DNA from: Arthrobacter sp. FW305-BF8
Lineage (GTDB): Bacteria; Actinomycetota; Actinomycetes; Actinomycetales; Micrococcaceae
Assembly: GCF_021789315.1 (NCBI RefSeq)
Contig: NZ_CP084561.1
Coordinates: forward strand, 4,216,001 to 4,280,000
Length of the DNA: 64,000 nucleotides
Reading direction: 5' to 3'
Shown: positions 1-7,777 of the stretch, piece after piece
Layout of the letters: each line of letters begins with the position of its first letter
How positions within the stretch are numbered: the first letter of the stretch is position 1
The notes under the pieces: generated by a model
The model's input: only the letters and a program-made list of their open reading frames with translations
What the model was told of the DNA's origin: nothing
Databases searched by the model: none
Made by a program: the position numbers and the translations under genes

Positions 1-604
1 TCCAGCTCCGGGCGAACTGGTCCACTCCGCTGGTCATGGCCACGGTGCCGGAGATGAGGACGGTCCCGGGTGCATTCAGGCCGCGTTCGGTGAGGACGTC
101 CAGCCAGTAGTCCGGGGTCAGCAGGGCCTCGAGGGAACTGTCCTGGATAAGGGTGTCAGGGGTATCCCCTTCCCCCACCCAGGCCTTGAGCGTGATCTGG
201 TCCAGGTGCCCCCGAACGTCGTCCAGCTTCCAGGCCTTGCGCCCCAGCACATCCGGGCTGGCGTTCTTGCTCCAGGCCACGCCGTGCACCTCCAGCGCCC
301 GGTCCGTGTGGTCGCAGGCGACCGTGAGCAGCACACCGGCCTCGGTAATGACCAGGGCCCATTCAGCCTCGCCGGAAGTCCGTCCATGCTGAACCCGAAC
401 TTCCGATACCTGCTGGGCCAGATAGGGGGACACTGGATACAGGGCGGGAGTGGTGGTGGGACCCGGAACGCCGAGTTCAGCGAGCTCAGCAATGTGGGCC
501 TGGACCTCATCCTGCTCACGCCCTGCGTAGCCGGCATTCAGGAGGTGCTTGACCTCCACGTCCTGCGTCCGGCCATCGGGTAGTTCAAAGCTCAGAGTCG
601 TCAT
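1..604 (-). CDS. DUF2848 family protein, C-terminus cut by window edge
   Basis: The reading frame opens with ATG at 604 (protein MTTLSFELPDG...) and stays open to base 1, giving 201 codons without a stop, so the last part lies outside the window. The ribosome site AAAGGATGG lies upstream of the start. The N-terminal text and the later run PDYWLDVLTERG followed by PGTVLISGTVAM resemble DUF2848 proteins, which are distantly related to fumarylacetoacetate hydrolases. Family members are about 225 residues, so little is missing. It is divergent from the MHS transporter at 753 across a 148-bp region with a GntR-like palindrome, suggesting shared control. Substrate unknown. Confidence 0.75.
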   Translation of the reverse strand, partial: MTTLSFELPDGRTQDVEVKHLLNAGYAGREQDEVQAHIAELAELGVPGPTTTPALYPVSPYLAQQVSEVRVQHGRTSGEAEWALVITEAGVLLTVACDHTDRALEVHGVAWSKNASPDVLGRKAWKLDDVRGHLDQITLKAWVGEGDTPDTLIQDSSLEALLTPDYWLDVLTERGLNAPGTVLISGTVAMTSGVDQFARSW

Positions 605-689
605 CGTGGATCCATCCTTTGCATGTGCTGCTGCGGAAATTTACAGATCGGAAACCGGAAACGGTCGCCAATGTACATCCAGTATGCGT

Positions 690-701
690 AATGTATACAT
701 T
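690..701. promoter_or_regulatory. Candidate GntR operator between DUF2848 gene and MHS gene
   Basis: AATGTATACATT is a perfect 12-bp palindrome in the divergent intergenic region. The core GTATAC recurs between the GntR gene and the nitrilase gene (2808-2824). FCD-type GntR regulators commonly bind short AT-rich palindromes of this kind. Assignment to the GntR encoded at 2155-2811 is inference. Confidence 0.45.
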
Positions 702-752
702 TAACGCCAGCGTGACAGGCGTCACTATAAGAACCTCGTGGAGGACAACACC

Positions 753-2147
753 ATGGCCAACGCTCCAGTTCCGGATCCGGGCACAACGCCGCATCCACAC
801 GCCACCCCTCACCCTGCGGTGCACCCGAAGGGCCTCTACAAGGCCTTCGCCGCCAGCCTCACCGGCACAGCACTCGAGTGGTACGACTTCGCCGTTTACT
901 CGGCGGCGGCCGCCGTCGTATTTCCCGTCGTTTTCTTCCCCGCGACCGATCCCCTGACCGGAACCATCCTCGCCTTCTCCACCTACGCCGTGGGCTACGT
1001 GTCCCGCCCGGTCGGCGGCATCATCTTCGGCCGGCTCGGGGACCGCATCGGCCGCAAGAAGGTCCTGGTGACCACCCTGATGATCATCGGCGTGGCCACG
1101 GTGCTGATCGGCGTGCTGCCCGGCTACGCAAACATCGGTGCCACGGCAGGAATTCTCCTGGTCCTGCTGCGGTTCGCGCAGGGCGTGGGCGTGGGCGGCG
1201 AATGGGGCGGCGCCGTCCTGCTCTCCAGTGAATACGGCGACCCGCACCGCCGCGGGTTCTGGGCTTCCGCTGCGCAGGTGGGACCGCCCGCCGGCAACCT
1301 GCTGGCGAACGGCGCGCTCGCCGTCCTGACCGTTTCCCTCACCGAGGAGCAGTTCCTGAGTTTCGGCTGGCGCATCGCGTTCCTGGTCTCCGCAGTGCTG
1401 GTTGGCTTTGGCCTCTGGATCCGGCTGCGGCTTGAGGACACCCCCATCTTCAAGGCCATTGAGGCCCACGGCGAGCAGCCGCATGCCCCCGTCCGCGAGG
1501 TCTTCAGCAAGGAACTGCGCCCGCTGATCGCGGCCATCCTGTGCCGCGTGGGCCCGGACGTCCTGTACGCCCTGTTTACCGTCTTCACGCTCACCTACGG
1601 CATCCAGGTCCTCGGCTACGAACGCAACCAGGTACTGACCGCCGTCCTGATCGGCTCAGCCTTCCAGCTGTTCATGATCCCGCTGGCCGGCGCCGTCTCC
1701 GACCGCTTCAACCGCCGCCTGGTCTACGGCGTCGGCGCTGTGGTGGGAGCAGTGTGGACGTTCATCTTCTTCGGCGTCCTCGGCGGCAACAACCAGCCGA
1801 TGCTCATCGTGGGCATCGTCCTCGGCCTCATGGCGCACTCCTTCATGTACGGCCCGCAGGCCGCCTTCATTGTGGAGCAGTTCTCGCCGCGGCTCCGGTC
1901 CACCGGCAGCTCGCTGGCGTACACCTTCGCCGGCGTCATTGGCGGCGCGATCGCGCCCCTGCTGTTCACCGTGCTGCTGGCCGAATTCGGAACCTGGATT
2001 CCGGTGGCCATCTACGTGGCGGTGGCAGCAGCCGTGACGCTGGTGGGACTGGCACTTGGCCGGGACAACGACACCATCGAGGACCTGGACTACCGGCTGC
2101 TCCTGGAAGGCTCGGCCTCGGCGCGCCAGCAGTCCGGCGCGGTCTAA
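753..2147 (+). CDS. MHS-family MFS transporter (metabolite:H+ symporter)
   Basis: A 464-residue, 12-helix major facilitator protein of the metabolite:H+ symporter type (ShiA/KgtP/ProP group). It shows the family signatures GTALEWYDF in the first helix, GRLGDRIGRKK in the helix 2-3 loop and RFAQGVGVGGEWGGA in helix 4. An upstream in-frame GTG at 738 lies inside the GGAGG ribosome site, so the ATG at 753 (spacing about 8) is taken as start. It is very similar along its whole length to the transporter at 4543-5904. The DUF2848, GntR and nitrilase neighbours suggest it imports an organic acid or amide that they process. Convergent with the GntR gene, 7 bp apart. Confidence 0.88.
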   Translation: MANAPVPDPGTTPHPHATPHPAVHPKGLYKAFAASLTGTALEWYDFAVYSAAAAVVFPVVFFPATDPLTGTILAFSTYAVGYVSRPVGGIIFGRLGDRIGRKKVLVTTLMIIGVATVLIGVLPGYANIGATAGILLVLLRFAQGVGVGGEWGGAVLLSSEYGDPHRRGFWASAAQVGPPAGNLLANGALAVLTVSLTEEQFLSFGWRIAFLVSAVLVGFGLWIRLRLEDTPIFKAIEAHGEQPHAPVREVFSKELRPLIAAILCRVGPDVLYALFTVFTLTYGIQVLGYERNQVLTAVLIGSAFQLFMIPLAGAVSDRFNRRLVYGVGAVVGAVWTFIFFGVLGGNNQPMLIVGIVLGLMAHSFMYGPQAAFIVEQFSPRLRSTGSSLAYTFAGVIGGAIAPLLFTVLLAEFGTWIPVAIYVAVAAAVTLVGLALGRDNDTIEDLDYRLLLEGSASARQQSGAV

Positions 2148-2154
2148 AACTCCA

Positions 2155-2811
2155 TCAGGTGCGGAGGAGGATGTCGCGAGTGACGGCCAGGTGGTGGTCG
2201 ATGGCCTCCTGCGCCTTCGCGGCATCTCCGGACACCAGGGCATCGAGGATGCCCTGGTGTTCGGAGCACACCTGCTCGCGCCGGCCGCCGGTCCGGAACA
2301 GGGCGGAAACCCCGACGACGATCTGCCGGACGTGCAGCTTGCTGTAGGTTCGGGAAATCAGCTCGTTGCCCGCCGCATCAATCAGCTGCTGGTGGAAGAG
2401 CGTGTCGAGGCGGATGAACTCCTGCGCAGCCTCGGCCCCCTGGCCTTCGGGCAGTTGGGCCTGCTGGTCGAGGGTGTCCCGCATCTTGGCTGCCGGCACG
2501 CTCCGGTGCTCAATGACCAGACGGGCGGCGTGGCTTTCCAGCACTCCGCGCAGCTCCATCAGTTCCGCGATTTCGCGGCCGGTCACCGGCGGAACATAAG
2601 CGCCGCGCTGCGGAATCAGCTCCACCAGCCCGTCGGAGACCAGCAGGAGGAGGGCCTCCCGGACCGGGGTGCGCGAAACACCGATTTGGGCGGCCAGCTC
2701 CTGTTCATTGAGGAAGCGCCCCTGCATTTCCGGGTCGGTCAGGATGTTCTCGCGCAGGTACTCGTAGGCCTTCTCCCGGCCGGACGCGGCCGTCCCCGAA
2801 CTTTTTCGCAT
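2155..2811 (-). CDS. GntR family transcriptional regulator (FCD subfamily)
   Basis: 218 residues. The winged helix-turn-helix is at about residues 10-75 (LAAQIGVSRTPVREALLLL), followed by an all-helical FCD ligand domain (ELRGVLESHAARL, then the histidine-containing FHQQLIDAAGN). These proteins repress catabolic genes until an organic-acid ligand binds. The start codon is only 32 bp from the divergent nitrilase start, and the shared gap holds a TATAC-type inverted repeat that touches this gene's ATG, so autoregulation and control of the nitrilase are likely. No good ribosome site precedes the ATG; a leaderless transcript is possible. Confidence 0.88.
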   Translation of the reverse strand: MRKSSGTAASGREKAYEYLRENILTDPEMQGRFLNEQELAAQIGVSRTPVREALLLLVSDGLVELIPQRGAYVPPVTGREIAELMELRGVLESHAARLVIEHRSVPAAKMRDTLDQQAQLPEGQGAEAAQEFIRLDTLFHQQLIDAAGNELISRTYSKLHVRQIVVGVSALFRTGGRREQVCSEHQGILDALVSGDAAKAQEAIDHHLAVTRDILLRT

Positions 2812-2824
2812 ACATCAGGTATAC
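2808..2824. promoter_or_regulatory. Candidate GntR operator overlapping regulator start codon
   Basis: The gap between the divergent GntR (start 2811) and nitrilase (start 2844) genes holds ATAC-5 bp-GTAT with the extended core GTATAC, the same core as the palindrome at 690-701. Binding here would cover the regulator's start codon and both promoters. Confidence 0.4.
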
Positions 2825-2843
2825 AACAGAGAAGAGCATATTC

Positions 2844-3638
2844 ATGCGTTTAGCAGTCGCCCAGATCGTCAGCAGCGCCGACCTCACCGCCAATCTGGAA
2901 CTGGTCCGAGATTACGCCACCCGGGCAAAAGCGGCAGGCGCCGAACTCGTGGTGTTCCCCGAGGCCGCCATGCGCGCCTTCGGTAATCCGCTGGCGGAAA
3001 TCGCTGAACCGCTGGACGGGCCGTGGGCCACAACGGTACGGGCCATTGCCGCGGAACTGGGCATCGCCGTCGTCGTTGGCATGTTCACGCCCGGGGCGGG
3101 AGGACGGGTGCGGAACACCCTGCTGGTGACCGGCCTCGGCATAGACACGTCCTACGACAAGATCCACCTCTTTGACGCGTTCGGCTTTGCCGAGTCGGAT
3201 TCGGTGGATGCGGGAACATCGCCCGTCACCTTCGAAGTCAACGGCACGGTGATCGGCCTGGCTACCTGCTACGACGTGCGCTTCCCTGCGCTGTTCACGG
3301 CCAACGCGAGGGCCGGCGCCGCCGTCAACATTGTCTGCGCGTCCTGGGGTGCGGGCGAAGGAAAGGCCGAGCAGTGGGACCTGCTGGTCCGCGCCCGGGC
3401 CGTGGACAGCACCACGTTTGTGGTGGCCTGCGGGCAGGGCGATCCGGCCAGCATCGGGCTACCGTCCGCCGGCACCGCGCCCACCGGGATCGGCCACAGC
3501 GCCGTGATTTCCCCGCTGGGTTCTCCACTGGTGGCGCTGGGCGGCGAACCCGAACTTGCCGTGGTGGACATTGATCCGGCCATCATCCCGGAGGTCCGCG
3601 GAAAGCTGCCCGTGCTGGCGAACACCCGGAGTTTCTAG
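2844..3638 (+). CDS. Nitrilase-superfamily carbon-nitrogen hydrolase (amidase)
   Basis: 264 residues, matching the single-domain length of omega-amidase/Nit-type enzymes. The catalytic triad is visible: Glu40 in VVFPEAAM, Lys106 in YDKIHLFDAFG and Cys142 in LATCYDVRFP. Such enzymes hydrolyse amides of dicarboxylic or similar acids to acid plus ammonia in the cytoplasm. The ATG follows GAGAAGAG. It is divergent from the GntR gene and beside an MHS transporter, which fits uptake and deamidation of an external amide. True nitrile hydrolysis is less likely, as the active-site surroundings resemble amidases. A strong hairpin follows. Confidence 0.85.
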   Translation: MRLAVAQIVSSADLTANLELVRDYATRAKAAGAELVVFPEAAMRAFGNPLAEIAEPLDGPWATTVRAIAAELGIAVVVGMFTPGAGGRVRNTLLVTGLGIDTSYDKIHLFDAFGFAESDSVDAGTSPVTFEVNGTVIGLATCYDVRFPALFTANARAGAAVNIVCASWGAGEGKAEQWDLLVRARAVDSTTFVVACGQGDPASIGLPSAGTAPTGIGHSAVISPLGSPLVALGGEPELAVVDIDPAIIPEVRGKLPVLANTRSF

Positions 3639-3665
3639 TCCGGACCGTTTCCGGGAATCACGACG

Positions 3666-3708
3666 GCGGGGCGTGGCCACCATGGGTGTCCACGCCCCGC
3701 TTCTTCCT
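3666..3708 (+). terminator. Intrinsic terminator after nitrilase gene
   Basis: Perfect 11-bp stem GCGGGGCGTGG / CCACGCCCCGC (3666-3676 with 3690-3700), 13-nt loop, followed by the pyrimidine run TTCTTCCTCT. It sits between convergent genes and may serve both. Confidence 0.75.
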
Positions 3709-3712
3709 CTAA

Positions 3713-4546
3713 CTAGTGCCCTGCCGGCACGCGGTACGTGCTTTCCGGGATGTCCGTGATGAACATGTGCCCCGGGGCGTGGCTGATCGCGAAGGCCGGC
3801 CGGGACGCCATCACGGCGCTCTGGGGCGTGACGCCGCAGGCCCAGAAGACCGGTACTTCTCCGGGCCGGATGTCCACGGCATCGCCGAAGTCAGGGCGGG
3901 AAATGTCCGCAATGCCCAGGTCCTCTGGTGATCCGACGTGGACTGGCGCGCCGTGGACCTTCGGCACCTCCGCGGTGACGCTGATGGCGGTTTCCACCAT
4001 CTCGGCCGGCATCGGACGCATCGAGACCACCATGGGGCCGTGGATCCGCCCTGCCGGGGTGCACTCGATGCTGGTCCGGTACATCGGCACATTGCGGCCC
4101 ATTTCAGTGTGGCGCAGGGGGATGCCCGCGCTGGCCAAGGCGGCTTCGAAGGTGAAGCTGCAGCCGATCAGCACACCCACCATGTCATCCCGCCAGAGCG
4201 GGGTGGCGTCCGGGACCTCGGCGGAAAGGACGCCGTCCTCCCACACCCGATAGGCGGGGATGTCGGTGCGGATGTCCGAACCCGCGGCGAGGGAACTTTC
4301 GAACTTCCCGGCAGGAATGACGTCGATGACAGGGCAGGCCTTGGGGTTGAGCCGGCAGAACTCGAGGAATTCCTCGGCGTAGTCGGCCGTCACCGCTATC
4401 AGGTTCGCCTGCGTGTAGCCATCGCTCCAGCCGGAGGTGGGGGTGACCAGACCGCTGCGGAACTGCCGGCGGGCTTCGGCCGGCGCCACGAGTCCGTTCG
4501 ACTGGCTGATGGCATACTCCTGGCTCATGGCGTTCTCCTGGCTCAT
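3713..4546 (-). CDS. DUF1445 / YcsI-type putative hydro-lyase
   Basis: 277 residues from the first ATG (4546), or 271 from the second (4528). Conserved blocks include ARRQFRSGLVTPTSGW, ACPVIDVIPAG, VGVLIGCSFTFEAAL, GPMVVSMRPM and CGVTPQSAVM, typical of DUF1445 (YcsI; some members are D-glutamate cyclases or putative hydro-lyases). In Bacillus subtilis ycsI lies in the ycsF-kipI-kipA operon, and pxpA and pxpBC relatives lie 3 kb away here. The first ATG overlaps the stop of the upstream MHS gene (ATGA), so translation is probably coupled. The N-terminus carries three 6-residue repeats. Confidence 0.85.
   Translation of the reverse strand: MSQENAMSQEYAISQSNGLVAPAEARRQFRSGLVTPTSGWSDGYTQANLIAVTADYAEEFLEFCRLNPKACPVIDVIPAGKFESSLAAGSDIRTDIPAYRVWEDGVLSAEVPDATPLWRDDMVGVLIGCSFTFEAALASAGIPLRHTEMGRNVPMYRTSIECTPAGRIHGPMVVSMRPMPAEMVETAISVTAEVPKVHGAPVHVGSPEDLGIADISRPDFGDAVDIRPGEVPVFWACGVTPQSAVMASRPAFAISHAPGHMFITDIPESTYRVPAGH
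4493..4546 (-). repeat. Three tandem 18-bp repeats at start of DUF1445 gene
   Basis: The first 54 bases of the gene are three imperfect 18-bp units reading MSQENA, MSQEYA and ISQSNG. Two units begin with ATG and carry AGGAG, so the first unit supplies a ribosome binding site for the ATG of the second. The real start may be either one. Confidence 0.7.
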
Positions 4547-5904
4547 CGGGTGCCGCTCTCTACTACGTCGGTGGATCCGTTCAGGTACTCCTCGTCCTCC
4601 GCCACATTGGAGTCCCGGCCGATGGCCAGGCCCACGATGGTCAGCAGGCAGGCGACGCTGAGGTAGACGGCCACCGGGACCCAGCTGTGGAAGGTGCTCT
4701 GCAGCAGGGTGAACATGAACGGTGCAATGGCTCCGCCGATGATGCCCGCGAAGGTGTAAGCCAGCGAGCTTCCCGTGGAGCGCAGCCGCGGCGTGAACTG
4801 CTCGACGACGAACGCGGCCTGCGGGCCGTACATGAAGGAGTGGCAGAGCAGGCCGAGCACGGTTCCCACCACGAGCATCACCGGCGAGCGGCCGTCGAGC
4901 ACGATGAAGAACAGGTAGGCCCAGACAGCGGCAGCAACTGCCGCGATGCCGTAAACGAGACGCCGGTTGATCCGGTCGGAGATGGCGCCCGCGAGCGGCA
5001 TGGTGAATAGCTGGAGGCCTGAACCGACCAGCACCGCCACCAGCACCTGGCCACGGTCGAAGCCAAGTTCCTGGATGCCGTACGTCAGGGTGAAGACGGT
5101 GCACAATGCGTAGGTGACGTCCGGGCCGATGCGGCTGAGCATCGCGGCAAGGAGCGGACGGCGCTGCGTGGTGAGGACTTCCCTGATCGGGGCCTTGGGC
5201 TGGTCGCCCCGGGCTTCCATGGCCTTGAAGATGGGGGTGTCCTCGAGCTTGAGGCGGATCCACAGCCCGAACGCCACCAGAAGGGCCGAGATCAGGAACG
5301 CAATGCGCCAGCCGTAGTCCAGGAAGGCCTGCTCGGACAGGGTCAGCGTGAGGACGGCGAGTGCGCCGTTGGCCAGCAGGTTGCCTGCGGGCGGGCCGAT
5401 CTGCGCCGCGGAAGCCCAGAAGCCGCGACGGCTGGGTTCACCAAATTCGCTGGACAGCAGGACAGCGCCGCCCCATTCGCCGCCCACGCCCACGCCCTGC
5501 GCGAACCGCAGGAAGACGAGGATGGCCGGGGCCAGGATGCCGATGTTGCCATAGGTGGGCAGCAGGCCGATGAGGAAGGTGGCGACGCCGATCAGCATCA
5601 GCGTGATGACCAGAATCTTCTTGCGGCCGATCTCGTCGCCGAGCCGGCCGAAAATAATGCCGCCGACGGGCCTGGAAATGTAGCCCACCGCGTAGGTGGA
5701 GAATGCCAGGAGAGTACCCGTCACCGGGTCCGACGCCGGGAAGAAGATCAGCGGGAAAACAATTGCGGCCGCGGCGGAGTAGACCGCGAAGTCGTAGAAC
5801 TCCAGCGCGGTACCGGTGAGGCTGGCCGCGAACGCTTTGTACATGTCCTTGCGCCCGACAGCGGGCCTCGAACCTGCGGAGGCCATTGCGGATTGATTGG
5901 CCAT
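4543..5904 (-). CDS. MHS-family MFS transporter, paralogue of the one at 753
   Basis: 453 residues, 12 predicted helices, with GTALEFYDF, GRLGDEIGRKK and FAQGVGVGGEWGGAV. The frame extends upstream to 6195, but ATG 5904 has a good GGAGGAACAA ribosome site, and the extra 97 residues look non-coding. Long stretches are nearly identical to the protein at 753 (for example PPAGNLLANGALAVLT), so the two arose by duplication. It is the first gene of a two-gene unit with the DUF1445 gene (4-bp overlap). The leader at 6054-6096 has inverted repeats matching those before the next GntR gene. Confidence 0.88.
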   Translation of the reverse strand: MANQSAMASAGSRPAVGRKDMYKAFAASLTGTALEFYDFAVYSAAAAIVFPLIFFPASDPVTGTLLAFSTYAVGYISRPVGGIIFGRLGDEIGRKKILVITLMLIGVATFLIGLLPTYGNIGILAPAILVFLRFAQGVGVGGEWGGAVLLSSEFGEPSRRGFWASAAQIGPPAGNLLANGALAVLTLTLSEQAFLDYGWRIAFLISALLVAFGLWIRLKLEDTPIFKAMEARGDQPKAPIREVLTTQRRPLLAAMLSRIGPDVTYALCTVFTLTYGIQELGFDRGQVLVAVLVGSGLQLFTMPLAGAISDRINRRLVYGIAAVAAAVWAYLFFIVLDGRSPVMLVVGTVLGLLCHSFMYGPQAAFVVEQFTPRLRSTGSSLAYTFAGIIGGAIAPFMFTLLQSTFHSWVPVAVYLSVACLLTIVGLAIGRDSNVAEDEEYLNGSTDVVESGTR

Positions 5905-6053
5905 TTGTTCCTCCAGAAAGAGTGTGGATGCCATCCGTCGTGCTGCGGATGCGCTGGTGTACAGCCCGCCCGGGCCTGCGACGTTGACAAGGCGCGGGCA
6001 CTGAGGCTGGTTGGCGGCTTCCCCGGGAGAGCCACCGAATGCGGAGCGTTCTG

Positions 6054-6096
6054 TTGGATTGTGGAAATGTAGAACAATCCAAACTTGTTGAACAAT
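6054..6096. promoter_or_regulatory. Candidate GntR operators upstream of MHS-DUF1445 unit
   Basis: A perfect 9-bp inverted repeat TTGGATTGT / ACAATCCAA (6054-6062 with 6073-6081) is followed by TTGTTGAACAAT (6085-6096). The same words TTGGATTGTTGAA and TTGTTGAACATT occur at 6941-6966 before the GntR/pxpA genes, so one regulator probably controls both. The region 5905-6238 otherwise holds only this and the large palindrome. Confidence 0.55.
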
Positions 6097-6147
6097 GTAC
6101 GCGACCTGCGTCACACCGTCAAGGGGCACCAAGGCTGCGCTGGTTAA

Positions 6148-6211
6148 GCGCGAACGGACACTTGTGGCCCCTGGGAAGCGTTTCCCAGGGGCCACAAGTG
6201 TCCGCTCGCGC
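6148..6211. repeat. Large intergenic palindrome (30-bp arms)
   Basis: Arms 6148-6177 and 6182-6211 are reverse complements with one mismatch, around a 4-nt loop GCGT. The arm contains GGACACTTGTGGCCCCTGGG. No T-run follows, so it may be a terminator-like or REP-like dispersed element rather than a simple intrinsic terminator. It lies downstream of the GntR gene and upstream of the MHS gene, both on the minus strand. Confidence 0.8.
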
Positions 6212-6238
6212 TGTATGGGCGGCTGCGGAGAGGATCAG

Positions 6239-6913
6239 CTAGGACGTGTGGACTGCGGCCTGATGCTCTTCGGACCTGGCGAGGTAAGACAGGAGGCGCT
6301 CGGCCGCGAGGTCATTGTCCCCCGCTTCGAGGGCGCTGCAGATCCGGTCGTTGTCAGCCAGGTAGTCCTGATAGAAGCCACCGTCTATGGAGGCCTTATG
6401 GAAGAACAGCCGCATTTCAGCCAGCACCTGCGACATGATGACATTCAGGCGTTCGCTGCCGGCCATCGCCACGAGGGCGCCGTGGAAATGCGCGTTCGCA
6501 CTGCCCAGCCCCTCGCTGTCGCCGGCCGCGGCAGCGCGCTTCCCCTCCTCCACGGCTGCGCGCACGGCGGCGATGCTATCGGCACTCCCGCCGCCGCGGA
6601 CGGCGCTGACTTCGATGGCGCGCCGGACGGCGTAGACGTCATGGATGTCGCTGACCTCGAGGCTGGCGACGAAGACGCCGCGGTTCGGCTGGCGGACCAC
6701 CAGGCGCTCGCTGGCGAGCTCGGCGAACGCCTCGCGGACGGTGTTGCGTGAAACCCCGAGCTCCTCGGAGAGCGCCTCTTCCTTCAGCTTCGTCCCGGGA
6801 AGAAGCGCACCTTCGGCAATTTGGAGCCGCAGCTCACTCGCAACGCGGGTGGCCACCGCGGGCACGGCGACGCGTAGCCGGGCTACGCCTGAACTCGGAT
6901 TGACTGTGGCCAT
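6239..6913 (-). CDS. GntR family transcriptional regulator (FCD subfamily)
   Basis: 224 residues. The winged helix (about 20-85) contains LSEELGVSRNTVREAFAEL, and the C-terminal FCD domain contains VYAVRRAIEVSAVR, NAHFHGALVAMAGS and the final AERLLSYLARSEEH helix. It is divergent from pxpA, and repeats of TTGTTGAA lie between them and also before the MHS-DUF1445 unit. This is good circumstantial evidence that it governs the whole lactam/5-oxoproline-type set. The ATG at 6913 has only a weak ribosome site. Confidence 0.87.
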   Translation of the reverse strand: MATVNPSSGVARLRVAVPAVATRVASELRLQIAEGALLPGTKLKEEALSEELGVSRNTVREAFAELASERLVVRQPNRGVFVASLEVSDIHDVYAVRRAIEVSAVRGGGSADSIAAVRAAVEEGKRAAAAGDSEGLGSANAHFHGALVAMAGSERLNVIMSQVLAEMRLFFHKASIDGGFYQDYLADNDRICSALEAGDNDLAAERLLSYLARSEEHQAAVHTS

Positions 6914-6940
6914 ACCCCGAATTTACACGAACCAACCACA

Positions 6941-6966
6941 ATTGGATTGTTGAATTGTTGAACATT
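6941..6966. promoter_or_regulatory. Candidate GntR operator between regulator and pxpA
   Basis: TTGGATTGTTGAA is followed directly by TTGTTGAACATT, so the half-site TTGTTGAA occurs twice in tandem. The same words occur at 6054-6096. The position between divergent genes suits an operator controlling both. Confidence 0.55.
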
Positions 6967-7017
6967 TTCCCCGGAGGGTGCATCCTTGTGTAAGGACGAG
7001 TTGAGATGAGGGTCACA

Positions 7018-7776
7018 ATGCACGCAATTGATTTGAACAGTGACGTCGGTGAATCCTTCGGGCGATGGAGCCTGGGCGACGATGCGGCCATGATGGCTTC
7101 CGTGTCCAGCGCCAACGTGGCCTGCGGATTCCACGCCGGGGACCCCAGCGTCATCCGGGCAACCTGTGAGGCCGCCGCCAAGTCCGGCGTGGTGGTCGGG
7201 GCGCATGTCGGCTACCGCGATCTGGCCGGATTCGGCCGCCGGTACATGGACGTCGACCCGCGCGAACTGGCCGACGACGTGGTGTACCAGATCGGCGCGC
7301 TGCAGGCACTGGCCGCAACGGCCGGCACCCGGGTCCGCTACGTCAAGCCGCACGGCGGCCTGTACAACGCGATAGTCCACAACACGGCGCAGGCACGCGC
7401 CGTGGTGGACGCAGTGAAGTCGGTGGATCCCGGCCTCCCTATCCTTGGCCTGCCCGGATCCGAGGTGCTGCGGCTCGCGGAGGAAGCCGGGCTCCGCGCA
7501 GTCTCCGAGGCGTTCGCTGACCGTGCCTACAACCCGGACGGCACGCTGACGTCGCGCTCCCAGCCCGGTTCCGTCCTGGAGGACCCCGAGGCGGTTGCCG
7601 CCCGGGTCCTGCAGATGACCACCGGGGAGGCCATCACGGCGATCGACGGCTCCGGGCTGACGATCAATGCGGAATCGGTCTGCGTCCACGGGGATTCACC
7701 CGGCGCGGTGGCCATGGCTGTCGCCGTGAAGAGGGCGCTCGACGCCGCCGGCATCACCATCAAGGCCTTCGTTTAG
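7018..7776 (+). CDS. pxpA: 5-oxoprolinase subunit PxpA (LamB/YcsF family)
   Basis: 252 residues from ATG 7018, or 256 from ATG 7006; the former places GAGGG 8 bp upstream and starts like the family (MHAIDLNSDVGE). Conserved blocks: DLNSDVGESFG, NVACGFHAGDP, VGAHVGYRDLAGFGRR, YVKPHGGLYN and ICVHGD-like VCVHGDSPGAV near the end. PxpA works with PxpB and PxpC in ATP-dependent opening of 5-oxoproline to glutamate. First gene of a three-gene plus-strand operon (1 bp before the pxpB-pxpC fusion). Confidence 0.9.
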   Translation: MHAIDLNSDVGESFGRWSLGDDAAMMASVSSANVACGFHAGDPSVIRATCEAAAKSGVVVGAHVGYRDLAGFGRRYMDVDPRELADDVVYQIGALQALAATAGTRVRYVKPHGGLYNAIVHNTAQARAVVDAVKSVDPGLPILGLPGSEVLRLAEEAGLRAVSEAFADRAYNPDGTLTSRSQPGSVLEDPEAVAARVLQMTTGEAITAIDGSGLTINAESVCVHGDSPGAVAMAVAVKRALDAAGITIKAFV

Positions 7777-7777
7777 C

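Noticed and set aside
4543..6195. 550-residue form of the MHS protein with 97 extra N-terminal residues
   Set aside because: The extension covers the operator and half of the large palindrome; ATG 5904 has a strong ribosome site and family-typical N-terminus.
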